From: Stictocephala bisonia
Taxonomy: Eukaryota; Arthropoda; Insecta; Hemiptera; Membracidae
Assembly: GCA_035578905.1 (NCBI GenBank)
Contig: JAQJVL010000082.1
Location: 1,710,650 to 1,774,649, forward strand
Direction of reading: 5' to 3'
DNA length: 64,000 nt
In this document: positions 23,641-36,100 of the stretch, piece after piece
Position numbering within the stretch: the stretch's first letter is position 1
How the letters are laid out: each line of letters opens with the position of its first letter
The notes under the pieces: generated by a model
What the model saw: the letters and a program-made list of their open reading frames with translations, nothing else
The model's database searches: none
What the model was told of the DNA's origin: nothing
Position numbers and translations under genes: made by a program

Positions 23641-25824
23641 GGAAGAAGAACGGAGGGAAGAAGAAAGAGAGGACGAAGAAAATGATTATCAATGGTTGAT
23701 TTAAAGAATGGAAAAAAGACGGTTGTTACAAAAAAGGAGGGTGCACAGGACAGAGGAATATGGAAATATGTTTCATGAAAACTTGCCAGGAGATATAAAT
23801 AAAGATGACAAGCTTGATATTCTGATATTACTTCTTAGTAAAATTATTATCCTGAGCACCACCCACATGCACAGCACAGACACCACCAAGAGATTCCAAG
23901 CCGACGTACGGTTGTCTTGAATCTTTAAATTGGTTGAGAACAGAATCTATCATCTGTACAGATTATTCCCGAAGTATCCGGGTTATAATATTACGCCAGA
24001 GTACCCTTACCTATACACGTGAAAGAAAGGGCGTTTGGGCCATCCATCATAAGTGTACGGAGGGTGGGTTGTAGTGGCATGCTGAGGAAGAGGGGGGAGG
24101 CCGTCAAACTGTGTGGGAAAAGCGTGATTCTTTATTTCACACGAAGCAATCATAACATTCCACCATAAATGATAATTTTCAAATCACATTCAACTGTCTA
24201 GAGACCGATCTGTCATGTGTATTTATCTACCAACCCCTGTGTAGGGTTACCTGTGGGGGAGGGAGAGGCGTAAATACGTTGGCTTTTATCACTACGCCAC
24301 TGAATCATCTCAATCCGATGTGTTACTCTCTAAATACCTAAATAAGAACAATATAATGGAAACAACACGCTAAACATATGCCTTCGTGATAAATGCCCAC
24401 ATTATTATTATGACTGTATTTATACAACTAAGATATGTTCTACCCTCAATAAGGAGCTAAATATATTATTAAGCATAATCGATCTGTGAAAAGCGTCAAA
24501 ATTAATATCGTCAATAATTTCTTACTAAAGGATAATTTGTACAGTTTGTTTAAAACTATCAACAAAAACCATGTAAGATCGATGTTATAAATATTAACTT
24601 AATTAAATCACTAGAGGACTGATGTCAAGGTATAATAGGTAGGTTTACAATAATATAACAACAATAACAAAAAAGGTTTTATTCAAGAAAGAAAAAAGCA
24701 TAAAATGACAATAACAACAATGTAGCACCGGTAAAAATAAAATATAACTCATACATAAATAATAAATATATAAAAACAAACAAAAAAAAATATACTGTAG
24801 TTGAAGTTATTAAATTAGGAATACTAAAATTTTGCTAAAATAATATAAGTCACTTTAATCAAAATAGAAACAGTAGTTCGACAGTATATGAAAAATAACA
24901 AAATTATGTTTTATCAGACATTTAAACATACCAAATCTCAATTTACGAATATAATATATAAAAACAATAGTAATATTAAGAAATAATTATGCTTTTTTTT
25001 CCTATATATATAAACTATTAATGTTCACAATTTATATGTATTTATTTTTTAACAAACTACTGGGGCGTGTATTCTCATTGTTAAACATTTATATAAAAAG
25101 TTTCAAGCTTGGAAATAATGATTTTTAAAATTTCAAAACCTCAAATTTTTCACTTTATTTTTATAAGAAAAGTAATCTCTTTTCAAAATCTGTGTGCGAT
25201 CTTTCTTCAGCATATAAATGTGGTTTTACTTGAGCGATCAAATTCAAAACTTCCAATTTGTGTAAGGTCAAATTAAAAAAAAAAAAAATATTATTGAATT
25301 GAAAAAGTATGTATAATTGTTTCTTTGGGCAAATAAAGTATAAATATTGTGCTCCAAAAGCCGTAATAATTTAAAGTCAAAATACAAAAATTAAATGCAT
25401 AGCTACGATAAAAATACATTATGAATTGCTGGAAAAAGTAAAGTGTGAGTTTAAATGAAATATATAACGTCTTCATTAGGCAGAGTTACAAATTTAATGC
25501 CCCATCTTCAATGCAACCTTCAATTTATTGGTATTAATAACATAATCTTGTCATTAAATATTTTTGAAAATATTTACTACATACGTCATAAAAAATTTAA
25601 TGGAGATTAAAGTATTTTGATTAGGTTTTTTAATTCGACCTTCTTTGACTTTCTCCCCCTCCTTGGCAGGTCTACAACACAGACTGCCAGTACTGATTAG
25701 GCCACACGTCAACGCTAATCCCTAGGGATTGTCTGAGATTGCTCGGGATTACACCTGTCTACCGTCAAAGGCAAAATGTGTCAGCTACTGTTTCTATTAT
25801 TAAATAATAGTTTCTTAAACACAA
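23641..25824. other. No confident gene
   Basis: The plus-strand frame at 23708-23920 (MEKRRLLQKRRVHRTEEYGN) follows the MITE end and is not recognised. 24000-24330 is GC-richer, with gtaggttaccaacccctgtg-like text, and may be a mobile-element remnant. The rest is AT-rich. Confidence 0.4.
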
Positions 25825-26050
25825 TATTACGTGTTGGAATAAATATAATACAAGTTAACGTCACACAACACCGATTTATTACATTATAAGTAAGAAATGT
25901 TCAAATACTATGGTGATTTTTCCTTTGTGAGTCCCTCTGGTCTGAGGATGGTAAGTATGGTTTACCGAAATCGATCACTTTAATACTTGTACATTTTGTA
26001 CTTATATTGTGAGAAATTTGTTTTTTGGGGCGTTCACTTGTATTAGTTTC
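25825..26050. mobile_element. Palindromic MITE family 3, copy 2 (diverged)
   Basis: acgtgttggaataaatataa, acgtcacacaacaccg, ggtctgaggatggtaagtat, ccgaaatcgatcactttaat follow the family 3 order. The left arm has lost most of its pairing. Confidence 0.75.
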
Positions 26051-26244
26051 TTAGACGAAACAAAGCATTAATATTAAACATTATGTCTTTCAACATAAAG
26101 TACGACGAAAAATAACAAAATTGTTATTAAAAAACTTTAATCTCTTAAAAGAGCATGTATGTAATGAAGGGAACAAAGGTTTTATAGTAAAAAATGTCGT
26201 TTCTGTGAAGTAGCTTAACACTAGAAAAATATCATAAAGCTTAT

Positions 26245-26437
26245 GTCATGCTGAAGAAACACAAAGTTACAAAGGCACCAACGGCTTCAAGAGGCTCTGC
26301 AAGTCTGTACTTTATTAGATTACGAAAGGTCCAGTCTGTAATCTAGAAAGGCTTTGAAGGGTCACGTTTCCTTTTCACCCTTTCAGTTTCCCTTTTTTGT
26401 TCAATTTACCCGACTCCGGGACCATGACATTTTCATT
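26245..26437 (-). repeat. Dispersed repeat, copy 2 of an inverted pair
   Basis: Reverse complement of the 14.6-kb repeat (agtttcccttttttgttcaa, tacccgactccgggaccatg). The short plus-strand ORF beginning here is a by-product. Confidence 0.75.
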
Positions 26438-27867
26438 CTTGTTTTTAATAAATAATACGAGCCACTGCTATATCTATACGACTATGAGACGTATCTTCAA
26501 AATTTTAAATTGGGCATTTTGCTCATTTTGTGAGTATCTGTTAAAAACCTTAGGGTGGTCAAAACAATATTTTTATATTCTAGTAGATCGTAAATTAACT
26601 AGCGAATTTCTTATCAATCGACAACTACCAAGGTTTGTACACCTTCTAAAAATACAAAGTCGTCATTTAAAAGCACTCACCTGTAGGATCTACTGCTCTA
26701 GGATATATAAATAGAAATCGTAGAACTCCGGTTACATTAGTAATTTATCGACGTTATTTATGTTCAAAATAACAAATTCAGTGTATTGTCACTGTTAAAA
26801 TAAATCAAACACTCTGATTACTTTTAAATAAGCGTCTAAAAAAGAGCAATAAACCATTCTTTAATCCATCGCTTATTTTTAATACACCTTTATCTACTAA
26901 TAATTGTAATAAAGAAGTTACATAAAGCTAACAAAATGAGTGTTCAGTGGATACAATCCAAGTATGATTTAAAAAAATAATAGACTAAAAAAGAAAAAAA
27001 ACTTTAAAAACAAAATTAAACCGTATCAATACCTACAAAAGAATAAAAATTTATTTGGAAAAGTGTTACATATGGTGTTTTGTCAAAAGTAACGAAAAAA
27101 GTTTTTAAAAACCGATCTAATATTAATTTATTTTACAATGTACGCTAAAGTTACAATATTTTTGTGTGATACGAAATATATTGATCGAACGAAAAGAGAA
27201 AATTCAATTAGAATGAAATAACAAAAATCATTAAAAATTACTAAGAAGAAATATAAGCTATAGCCAAAAACTATATAAATTGTTGTCATATGTTAAATAT
27301 TTTTACAAAATGTAACCTTCTTATCGAAGTCAGAAATAAAGAACAACTGAATGCTTAAGAAAGCTAAATACAAATATAGAGACATATTTTTGTAATAACG
27401 AACATGAATATTTGAACAATCACCATTAATAATATAAATGTATATAATATATTTAATTTCTCCTATTTAGTTTATGTAGGCTGTTTATTTTTATATATTT
27501 ATTTTTTTAATTGAAAATATAAAGCAATACTTCAGTTATGTAGTGTCTGATGGTGGTACTTCAGTTGTTACTGAAAGTCCAACATTTAATTTTTCTTGAG
27601 TGTTGAGTACTTTCAATCACTCAAATTATTTTGATGAAAGCTTAAGTTATGATAACATCAACGTAGACAATATTTAATGTAGGAGATACTCATGTAAACA
27701 CTTTACGGATTTTGTTTTATATTTTGTTGATACATTCAAACAAAACATATCATTTTCACATTTGGCCATTAAACATATTTACTAAAATAAACCACCTTCT
27801 TTCTTAATTCAGGTCAATGCTCATATTATCGTGAATATTAAACGAGATAGTACCTGAATTAATTAGG
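26438..27867. other. No gene seen
   Basis: AT-rich, low complexity in places. The ORF overlapping 26397-26714 begins inside a dispersed repeat and has no family resemblance. Confidence 0.5.
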
Positions 27868-28012
27868 TCTCTTGCTTAGTAGTTAGTATTTTGCTTAGTA
27901 GTTAGCATTTATGCTTGATATGCAGAGGGTCAACGAATCAAATGCCGAGACGAGAGGTACACTTAAAATTTGCTTGAGGGTTTTGGAACTCTGTCCCTTA
28001 TCAATATTGAAA
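27868..28012 (+). repeat. Second tRNA-like repeat family (copy 2)
   Basis: ttgcttagtagttagcattt, atgcttgatatgcagagg, then aatttgcttgagggttttgg. It shares order and sequence with 824-960. The first 17 bp (ttgcttagtagttag-tatt) are locally duplicated. Confidence 0.55.
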
Positions 28013-28128
28013 AACTTATTAAAATATTCCACTGGCATAAATAGACAGAAAAATTAAAGTAAGATTCAAAATATTATTTGTGGATTTATAGCAGTTATAT
28101 CCATTACAATACAGCAATATAAGCGTTT

Positions 28129-28371
28129 ACCCTCGTTCTATAAGTCACAAACTGAAGTTTCAGCCTAGATGTCTTATCTGTCAGATGAGTTGCCAAGTTT
28201 GGATCTGAGGAGGAAACTTGGGCAACGCTAAGTAGAGATAAGCGTTATCAAAGTTCGTTAAGCTCAACTTGGACTGTGAGGGCTGCCAACTGAGGTCTAG
28301 ACAATCAGATGGGTTGAACTCAGTGCAATTTTATGCTTATTTGGAAATTATATTTCAGAACGAGGGTATTA
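28129..28371. mobile_element. Small MITE with TACCCTCGTTCT ends
   Basis: TACCCTCGTTCT at 28129 is inverted as AGAACGAGGGTA at the right end. The interior (gagttgccaagtttggatct, gggcaacgctaag) has no ORF and is more GC-rich than the flanks. TA borders fit a TA-target element. Confidence 0.65.
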
Positions 28372-29198
28372 AAGGAACGTTTTTAAACTGTCATACAATT
28401 AAATGAAACTTCACTAAATAAAAGTTCAGTGTTATAAAAAATTACCATAATTTTTTACGTCAAATATTTTTCTTTATCGGAATAAGTTAAAAATTATTTA
28501 TAGTAATGAAAATAAACAAAGCAGTTAAATTACAACTATTTAACAATTTTGCTGTTCTGAAAAAAATATTAATTTCAAAAGTGTTAGATATATAGTTATA
28601 AAAGCAGTCACTGTAGTAAGTTTTACCTGACTTATATATGATGATGGTTTAAATTAACTCGTGAAAAAAATCCTCTAATGCATGCATGCATAATTGGTTG
28701 ATTTTACCTGACTCTTATGTAAATATATAAAATCATCAATTATAGATAGCCCAGATAGAAAGTGACCAACTGAGTTCACCGGTGTGAGAGAGATGCACTA
28801 AGTGGTGGAAGTAAGATAGAGAACTGTTCTTTCCCTACCATATCTTTCAATTTAAAAACTGTCATGACAACTATAAAATGACGTGCATTTAAAATTCAAG
28901 CAGTATTAAGAAAAAAATTTTAAATGACAAATATAATGAAACCAATAGTATTACTATAACAATTTTATATCCAATTATAACATTCTATAAACATTTAAAC
29001 GTAATTCCATGCTGAAATTAAATTAAGAAAACGTAGGAAAAAAGATATGAGACTGAAATTTCCCAGTAGCTCTTACGTGTCTCAAGATCTAAATAAACCA
29101 TAGTACCTCTCTGTATCTTTATGTAGCAATTTTTGTCTTTAAAAATAACAAATAATTTATTACATTTTTATAATAGAGTCAATCGTGAACTATTTATT

Positions 29199-29412
29199 GA
29201 GAGAGCTAGTGGCCGAGTGGTCTAAGGCGTCAGGTCTTTGAGCCTGAGGTATAGATAGCATAGGTTCGAATCTTGGCCTTGACTGAAAGTTGTTATAACA
29301 GTACTAGTTCTCCCCCTTACTCTATCAGAATAAGTTCCCTGCACAGATCAATAGACTACCATTCCAAATAGGCAGAGTAAGTGTATGAAGGAAATCGTCC
29401 TGGCCTTCCACA
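29199..29412 (+). repeat. tRNA-derived SINE (family 1), best-preserved head
   Basis: It reads gagagctagtggccgagtgg, tctaaggcgtcaggtctttg, then tagcataggttcgaatcttggcc. Both the A box and B box of a tRNA-Leu/Ser-like gene are visible, followed by the family body (cagtactagttctcccccttact, gcacagatcaatag). It cannot be a functional tRNA because the acceptor stem does not close. Confidence 0.9.
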
Positions 29413-29679
29413 TTTGTAACAAAAGGATTATTACTTTAAATGATTTTTTTAAGGATTATATTACTATGCTCCTTTAAAATTACTTGTAGATTTATCAATA
29501 TCAATTTGGATGAAAATTCATCAATTTCTAATTGTTTAGTGTTTTTAAAATATACATTAAGAATTATTTTTTATGCTCCAAAATTGAATTATCTTAAAAA
29601 TGATGCGACGAGCACTGGAAGAGATAAAATTCAGTTGCTAATTCTGTTTACTTATCGTGAGTAAACAGTGTTGGCAAAA

Positions 29680-29830
29680 AATGCAAAAAATAAAAATTCT
29701 AAATTAGAAAAATAGTTACAGTTAAAAAAATCAAAACCGCCATAAAATAAATTTTCTCAGGGGCACTAAACAATTGTGTCCTCTTTTAAAAAGGATCTAG
29801 TTTAAAACTGTATCTTTAAATCTACCAACT
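29680..29830 (+). repeat. Direct repeat, copy 1
   Basis: aaaaatcaaaaccgccataa, ttctcaggggcactaaacaa, ttgtgtcctcttttaaaaag, gtttaaaactgtat recurs at 31340-31472 in the same orientation. Confidence 0.75.
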
Positions 29831-30342
29831 ACTACCAACTTAAATCAATATCTTGTTGGTAGTACATCTTATCAAACCGCTGATAAAAGAAATTTTTACT
29901 TTTCAGGCTTTATAAATTAGACTGTGTGGAAAAAAGACATAAAGTGAGTTAAAAAAAAAAACAAGATTCCATCTTTTTTATTTATAATATTATAAGATTA
30001 TGATTAATGATTTAACTTAATTAAGTAATTATGTGTTGACCTTTTCATTGTTAAATACTGATAGAAAAATGAATAAACAATTTTTAATATATTTCAGTAA
30101 AAGCCGATTGATTTTGAAATAAATATACAAAAATACAACTCAGCAACTCCATCCCACCCCAACACTGGGTCGAGACCATTCCCACGCCGTAACGATGATG
30201 ATATGATGGCAAGGACTGATAAGAAGGATGATATAAAGGGGTGTTTCAAGGAGGAAGTCTCCTTACTCGTTGGATCAATGCGACTGTAAAAAACTCATTT
30301 TATATCTCACTTCATTAATAGTAACTTTAAAAAATATAAACA

Positions 30343-30792
30343 GGATGGAAAAAATATGGAAACGCTTTCATAACTTTTGTATGGCTTAATTTGTAAAAGT
30401 GAAATCCTATGATCATTGTTACAAAGAAAATACTTTTTGACACTATTAGCGACATTTCATCTTTTCACGGAACCGGCCCGCGAGGAGTCGAAATAAAATC
30501 TTCAATGTTAGCCTAGGTCGAGTTTGGTATCAAATGAAAGGTATATTCAAGATAAATTAAATGACGCAAACCGGACTTAAAAGGATTAAGTTTACCAGAG
30601 TATTGATAATTTTAATTTAAAAGTAATTAATTGGAACAATATTATTTCTCCGCTATTTAACGGTTTAAAGTAAATTGTTCTGATCAAAAATTATACTTTA
30701 TGGAACACAATAATTCAATAAAAATTAAACTGTCAATTTGTACATGGGAAAAAATAACGTTGTTGTGAAAACGTTTCCATATTTTTTTCCAA
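30343..30792. mobile_element. MITE, single-length relative of the 40.65-kb element
   Basis: The ends GGATGGAAAAAATATGGAAA and its inverted counterpart (TTTCCATATTTTTTTCCAAC) define an element of about 450 bp without an ORF. The interior (gcgacattt, aggtcgagtttggtatcaaa, tctccgctatttaacg) matches the arms of the 40651-41481 palindrome. Confidence 0.78.
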
Positions 30793-30934
30793 CTTGTATA
30801 TAGCTTGTAAAAGTGATATTGTTTCACGAATTTTGGATTTTATCTTTAATTGACCTGTTTGGAATAGTCTTGTTTAATTTATTTGGAAATATTTAGTAAC
30901 TTCATCGAAAACGAAAAGTGCATATATATACAGA

Positions 30935-31165
30935 CTCATTAAATTTTGATTCTAAGAACTTTCTTTGAATAGTTTGGCTCTCTTTAGTGAACTTTGTTGC
31001 ATTTGAGCCACCCCACCAAACCTGGTGTTGACCTGAGTACTGCTTACAACTCCGTCTATCAGAAGAACAGTTGACGTCTATCCGGCCGTCGCCAAACAAT
31101 CGTGTGATCTGAACAGTCGTGGCAGTTGACTGTCCTTCCTCGCTTAGCATATCTAACTTTCCCTC
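30935..31165 (-). repeat. Dispersed repeat shared with 44.0 kb
   Basis: On the minus strand, ggacagtcaactgccacgac, tgttcagatcacacgattgt, caggtttggtggggtggctc. The first 60 bp and the general order recur in direct form at 44020-44165. A minus-strand reading frame exists (30902-31150), but no protein family is recognised. Confidence 0.6.
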
Positions 31166-31339
31166 TTATCCTTCAGACAACCCCATCAGTAGCTGAGGCC
31201 CACGGTTTCAGTTGAACATTACTTCACGTGAAAACTTATCATCGTTACATTTTTTACACAGTATTTCAAATATTAACATGGTTTACAGTACAAGTGTGAC
31301 TAGTGCCCCCTGAGACAGATTTGTTTTTCCTGTTTTGGT

Positions 31340-31472
31340 TTAAAAAAAAAAAATGCTAAATAAGAAAAATAGTTACGGATAAAAAAAATCAAAACCACCA
31401 TAAAAGAAATTTCTCAGGGACACTAACCAATTGTGTCCTCTTAAAAAAAGTTAAGTTTAAAACTGTATGCTC
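31340..31472 (+). repeat. Direct repeat, copy 2
   Basis: aaaaatcaaaaccaccataa, tttctcagggacactaacca, attgtgtcctcttaaaaaaa, gtttaaaactgtat. Same order as 29680-29830, 1.66 kb apart. Confidence 0.75.
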
Positions 31473-32546
31473 ATAAATAAGTCTATAATCTTATTTCAAA
31501 TTGGCCTTATGGAGAGTGAAATACAAAATGGTGGCATGTGTAGCAGACTCTTAGTCAAGAAAACAAATATTTTAAAAACTAATTTTTGTTTAATTTGATA
31601 ACAATTTTTTTCTTTGTGGTCCATGAACAATGTTTTCATGTTACCTGTTTCGATTTATTTTGTTTCTACTCAGCTTTTTACTAAGCTAATGTAATATACA
31701 TAATAGATTAGTCTGGAAGTATCATGCAGGTCATTAATAATAAATGAATTCTCTGTATTTATCATGAATTTTCGTAATTTATGCACTCATCTGTGATAGT
31801 TATTCGAATTGACATTTGACTAAAACCACTCTAATTAAACAAATCGTGACTTTTTTGGTAAATAAACCATTTAATATAAAAAATATTTAATTACTTTAAA
31901 ATATAAAGATGCTTATTAGTTTTCTTAAATTGAAAAAAGGTTGTGGTTTTTCAAAACCAATCATACATTTATTTTTATATTACATCTGTACCTTGGACTA
32001 TAACATTAGAGATAAAAACCAGATGGACTCTTCCTCATACGATAGCACCCCTATACACATCTCGTCCAATTAACACTCCTGACAGATTGATCCCCAGAGC
32101 TCTGTGTGATATGAACATTTTCGCTCTCATTTCAAACGTAGTATTTTGCAGAGTTGAATTTTAATAGTTTTTACTACGGGAAAATGAGGCATAAAACAAG
32201 TGTAATATTTATTATCAGGTTTCGTAATAGTCTATATACACACGTACACAAAATATCATATTTTAACTATGGGGTTTGGTTAAGCAAAGAGGAGATTCTT
32301 CAATATATAAAAACTGAATTCTCCACTTTTTTGTCTAACTAAGCCTTTAAGCAAAATACTTGTAGTATTGTTTATTTATTTTTTGCTAACTCATAACAAA
32401 ATATAAAATTGATGATAGATTGTCATAAATTCAGAATTATTTTTTACAACATCTGACTAATGTACCTTCATTATTGATATTACAGCAATTAAGAGGGTAT
32501 ATGTATATGTATTTTTTATTTATTTATTTTTTTTATTAAGGATAGG
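31473..32546. other. No gene seen
   Basis: Short plus-strand ORFs at 31943-32164 and 32154-32342 resemble no known family and lack splice context. AT-rich. Confidence 0.45.
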
Positions 32547-32721
32547 CTAATTTCCTCTTTACCCTGACTCAATCCATTCCCAATAGATCTGTGTTGGGAC
32601 GTTATCAGATTATCAGATAACTGATAAATACTAACAATTAAGGCCAGGATTCAAACCTGCGCTATCTTTAACCTATGTGCAAAGTCATGACGCCTTAGGC
32701 CGCTAGGCTAATGGCTCTCCC
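32547..32721 (-). repeat. tRNA-derived SINE (family 1), minus strand
   Basis: On the minus strand it reads gagagccattagcctagcgg, cctaaggcgtcatgac, then gcgcaggtttgaatcctggcc. It ends about 190 bp upstream of the first recognised kinesin exon. Confidence 0.88.
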
Positions 32722-32910
32722 ATCGCAGCTATGAATTTATAAAGGCAAGTGTGACATTCACTTGCCCCCTTCATCCCACCTATCCTCCTACTGGCCACTT
32801 AAGTTCTGTAGTGTCCAATACATGTCCTAGACCAAAACATGCAGCACTCAACAAGTGGGGTAATTACAATTATCAGCTAATTTTAAACTATCCTTAACCT
32901 GTTGTTGCAG

Positions 32911-33111
32911 AATCCCTGAAGTTGAACGAACGTCGCTACAATGACTTACCAGCCCCACCACCATCCACACTCGCACCATCCTCGAAGGCGGAAGGTAGAG
33001 GACGACAGTGGGTCAGCAGGATTTAGTTCTGCTTTGCAGAAATCACCACCCCCTGTACCCCAAGCTCTACTCAGGCGACTGGGAGGCAAGGACGTTCCAG
33101 GAGTGGGCAAG
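32911..33111 (+). CDS. KIF26-like exon A: pre-motor linker (ambiguous 5' part)
   Basis: The exon ends GGC AAG|gtaaga in phase 0 and joins exon B as GVGK|VKVILKV, a junction typical of KIF26. The reading frame from ATG at 32941 gives 57 codons, including [20 protein letters not shown], which matches the family's segment just before the motor. The nearest clear acceptor (gttgttgcag, ending 32910) opens this frame onto an in-frame TGA at 32923. The region 32913-33000 reads well in another frame ([19 protein letters not shown]). Translation could start at 32941, the exon could use the cag ending at 32952 (next codon CCC), or there may be a one-base indel in the sequence. The downstream half (about 33000-33111) is secure. 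Confidence 0.8.
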
Positions 33112-36100
33112 GTAAGACCTCTCAAACGTGTTCCTCATGACGTTATGACTAAACACATTACACATTACTAAACGAACCTAGGATATAAGATACATTTAGG
33201 ATTGTATACAAACTACAGTATTAAACTATACGGTAAAGTTAAACGCCCAATCTTATTTCTATAATTCTTAATATCCAGTGTTTTATGTTTGTAAATAAAA
33301 TTAAACGTTAAGTTCAAAATTAAATTTCTTCGATTTAAAACAAGTGTTTGTTAATAGGATATGAGTTATTAATAATAGGATCAATAATAGGAAAGGATTA
33401 ATAGCTATTGCAAATTGTGGACGTAAGTATGCCACTATAAAAATTTTAACTGTACTAGTTACAAATTGGAGGCCTTTTTAACATTTTAAAGCAAAATTGA
33501 GCAATTTAACAACACATAACAAAATAAAAAATTGTGAAGAAACTTAAAAATCACACAAAGTCCGGACGAACCCTTTTTTGGCTCCAAGCAGTTTTAATTA
33601 TTAAATTAATATAGGGATTTTCGACCTCGAGAAATCGATTGGCACCGGTCTCAACACTGACAAAATTTTTATTTCTGTCCCAAAGGAACCTAGACGACCC
33701 ATGTATCACGACGAGGCTGCGCAGTAGACTGTGATGTCACATAGGCGAAATCAGTTGATTGATATTAAATACTGGTAACTATATCTACAAATTGCATAGA
33801 AGCATTCAGCTAAATAGTAAGCAGGTAATGTATCAATTATCAGCTGGAATTATAATTACAGGAATTAGAACTGTAGTTTTGTGTTCAATTTTACCGTTAT
33901 CACATGTGACGTCATGGAGCATGCGTGATCCCCCGCACCAAAAAGTTATCGTGTATTGCTATAGTTACTTAGCAGTATAATGTTATTTATTTTGCATTTT
34001 GTAGAATAAGGGTTAACAAAAACCCAAAATTAAGTAATGTTAAAATAATACATCTAAGTGAGGTATCAAATCAAATGTATTTTTCTCTTAATTAATAATA
34101 TTACATCAGATTTTAGAAAAGACTATGTTTATGAGCTCCATTACCCCTGAAACCAAAATTCATGGTCATACTACCTAAGAATTCTGGCGAGGCCGTAGGC
34201 AGATCTCCCTCACGAGGCGACGTGCCGCGATTCACAAATGGGACCTTAGCAGATCTCAGTGCCTAGGTGAGGCCGCAGGCCGAGTTCCACAAAGAGGCTT
34301 AAGGAAAAAGTGGAAGACCTCCGAAACGAAATCTTATTAATAACGTACAAGGTAGAGCAACAACAAACGATCATCAGATCCTCTGGAAGTTAAGGATGTT
34401 ACCTCTTCAGTTTGTAAAATTCAACTGAGCGAAGGTCGGTCTCCTGGTACTAAAACTAAAAAAGGCACAACATTGTCTGTACCTGGTTGAAAATATTGTA
34501 TACATAACCTTAAAATTAAAAAAAAAACAGTTTTCCATGAACTAAGTTTAATTCAAAAACCTAAATAAAAAACGAACTATTAAAACAATTGGAGTATTTA
34601 AAATAATATATTATTGAGGAATATAATTTATTCTATTGTTCAAAAGTCTAAAGATTTGGTTGTTAAGAAAAAACGCCATTTGTGATGTTACATTAATAAT
34701 AGAACAATAAATATTTACCTATTAATGATCGTTCATTATTATTATTATTATTATTAATTGCTAAGACGCCGGTCGTAGAGATCTGGGCGAATATGAGGGG
34801 CGTTAAGGTGTTCTTCTGAACGATGTTTTAAGGATTATGAAGCTTGAAACAGGGAATAGAAGATTAAATAGGAGGTATTTTGGTTTACAATATTTTGTAT
34901 TTCATATTTTGTTTAACATATGTGATCCTCAGTGGAACCACCAAACATTTCTCATTCTAACTTATTTATTCACTCAGTAATTGTGAAATAAAGATTATAG
35001 ATATCAGTCACCATCTATATTTTTAATTTTTACAAATAACAATGTTAATCAGTTATAGATCGTATGCAGTGGTTTATGCAGGAGAAAGCGTACGGTAAGA
35101 TCATGATTTCCCTCCTGGCTGTATGTTCCTGTAACTTTCGTCTTACCCCTCCCCAAGCTGGAATGGTTACTCCCTTTATCGGCTTTCTGAACTCTCCCAT
35201 CTGTAGATGTTTAATGTGTTCGACCAACATATATTTTTAAACAATTTTCTTTAAATAAATGTGTTTTTTCTTCTTATAAGTAGTCACTTTACTGTGGGAA
35301 AAAATTCCAAAAAATTCTTTATTGAGATATGGCTTCTTAAAGTTACTAATTTAGTCTGTATATGTCATACCTCATTAAGAGACCGTATTATATATTCCAT
35401 CAAAACTTTTGATATATATATATTTGATATATTTGAATATAGTTGACAGAAGATAATAACCAATCTAGTGAAAACTAAAATTTAAAAATATACATACTGC
35501 ATATATTTAAGTATAACCAATTACTGTTTTACGAACGACATCTGTACAAATTTTTGGTTGAAATTTGTACGATTACCTTTGGACGAAAAAGTAGATTAAA
35601 AATACACAAAAACTTCACTACTGGTATTTACTATAAATGAGGGAGTTTTAAACTATTGTACAATTAGCGAGGTGGGGCAGGTGGGGATAGTGAGGGAGTG
35701 AGAGGGGAAGGGAATACGCTGTATGATTCAAATGAGTTTATTCAGCCATTCAACAAAATACAATTGTAATAGATTATGTCTTTCATATTTTAAATAAATA
35801 AAATAATTATATAAAATAACTGCAATGGCAATATAAATAATTATGTATTGTACATATATTAGGCCTATATCAAGCAACAGTACAAACACTACAATTTCTA
35901 AGGCTATAATTAGGAAACCATTCATTAGCTACAAGAGATCATAGAAAATACAGAAGTTTATTACTTTTTAAATTGAAGACCTCAGGGAAAAAAAGGGGTA
36001 AGTCCAAATTTTGGTGTTTCCCGGGTAACAATGAAATACAATTTACAATACTTGATATTTTAACGTGGTTAGTTCGAATGGGGAAGAAAGAGGTTAGTAT

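Larger units (their letters stand above)
33112..35968. other. Kinesin intron, left part
   Basis: Contains GC-richer patches at 33600-33750 (gaaatcgattggcaccggtc) and 34170-34330 (gaggccgtaggcagatctcc, gtgaggccgcaggccgagtt, a partly repeated motif). These are probably mobile-element fragments. No exon with suitable phase was noticed. Confidence 0.45.

Noticed and set aside
23303..23692. Minus-strand 129-codon ORF
   Set aside because: It spans a diverged foldback MITE and AT-rich flanks and resembles no protein family.
29199..29290. tRNA-Leu or tRNA-Ser gene
   Set aside because: The A and B boxes are present, but the acceptor stem does not pair and the sequence continues into a body shared with at least five other loci, so it is a SINE head.
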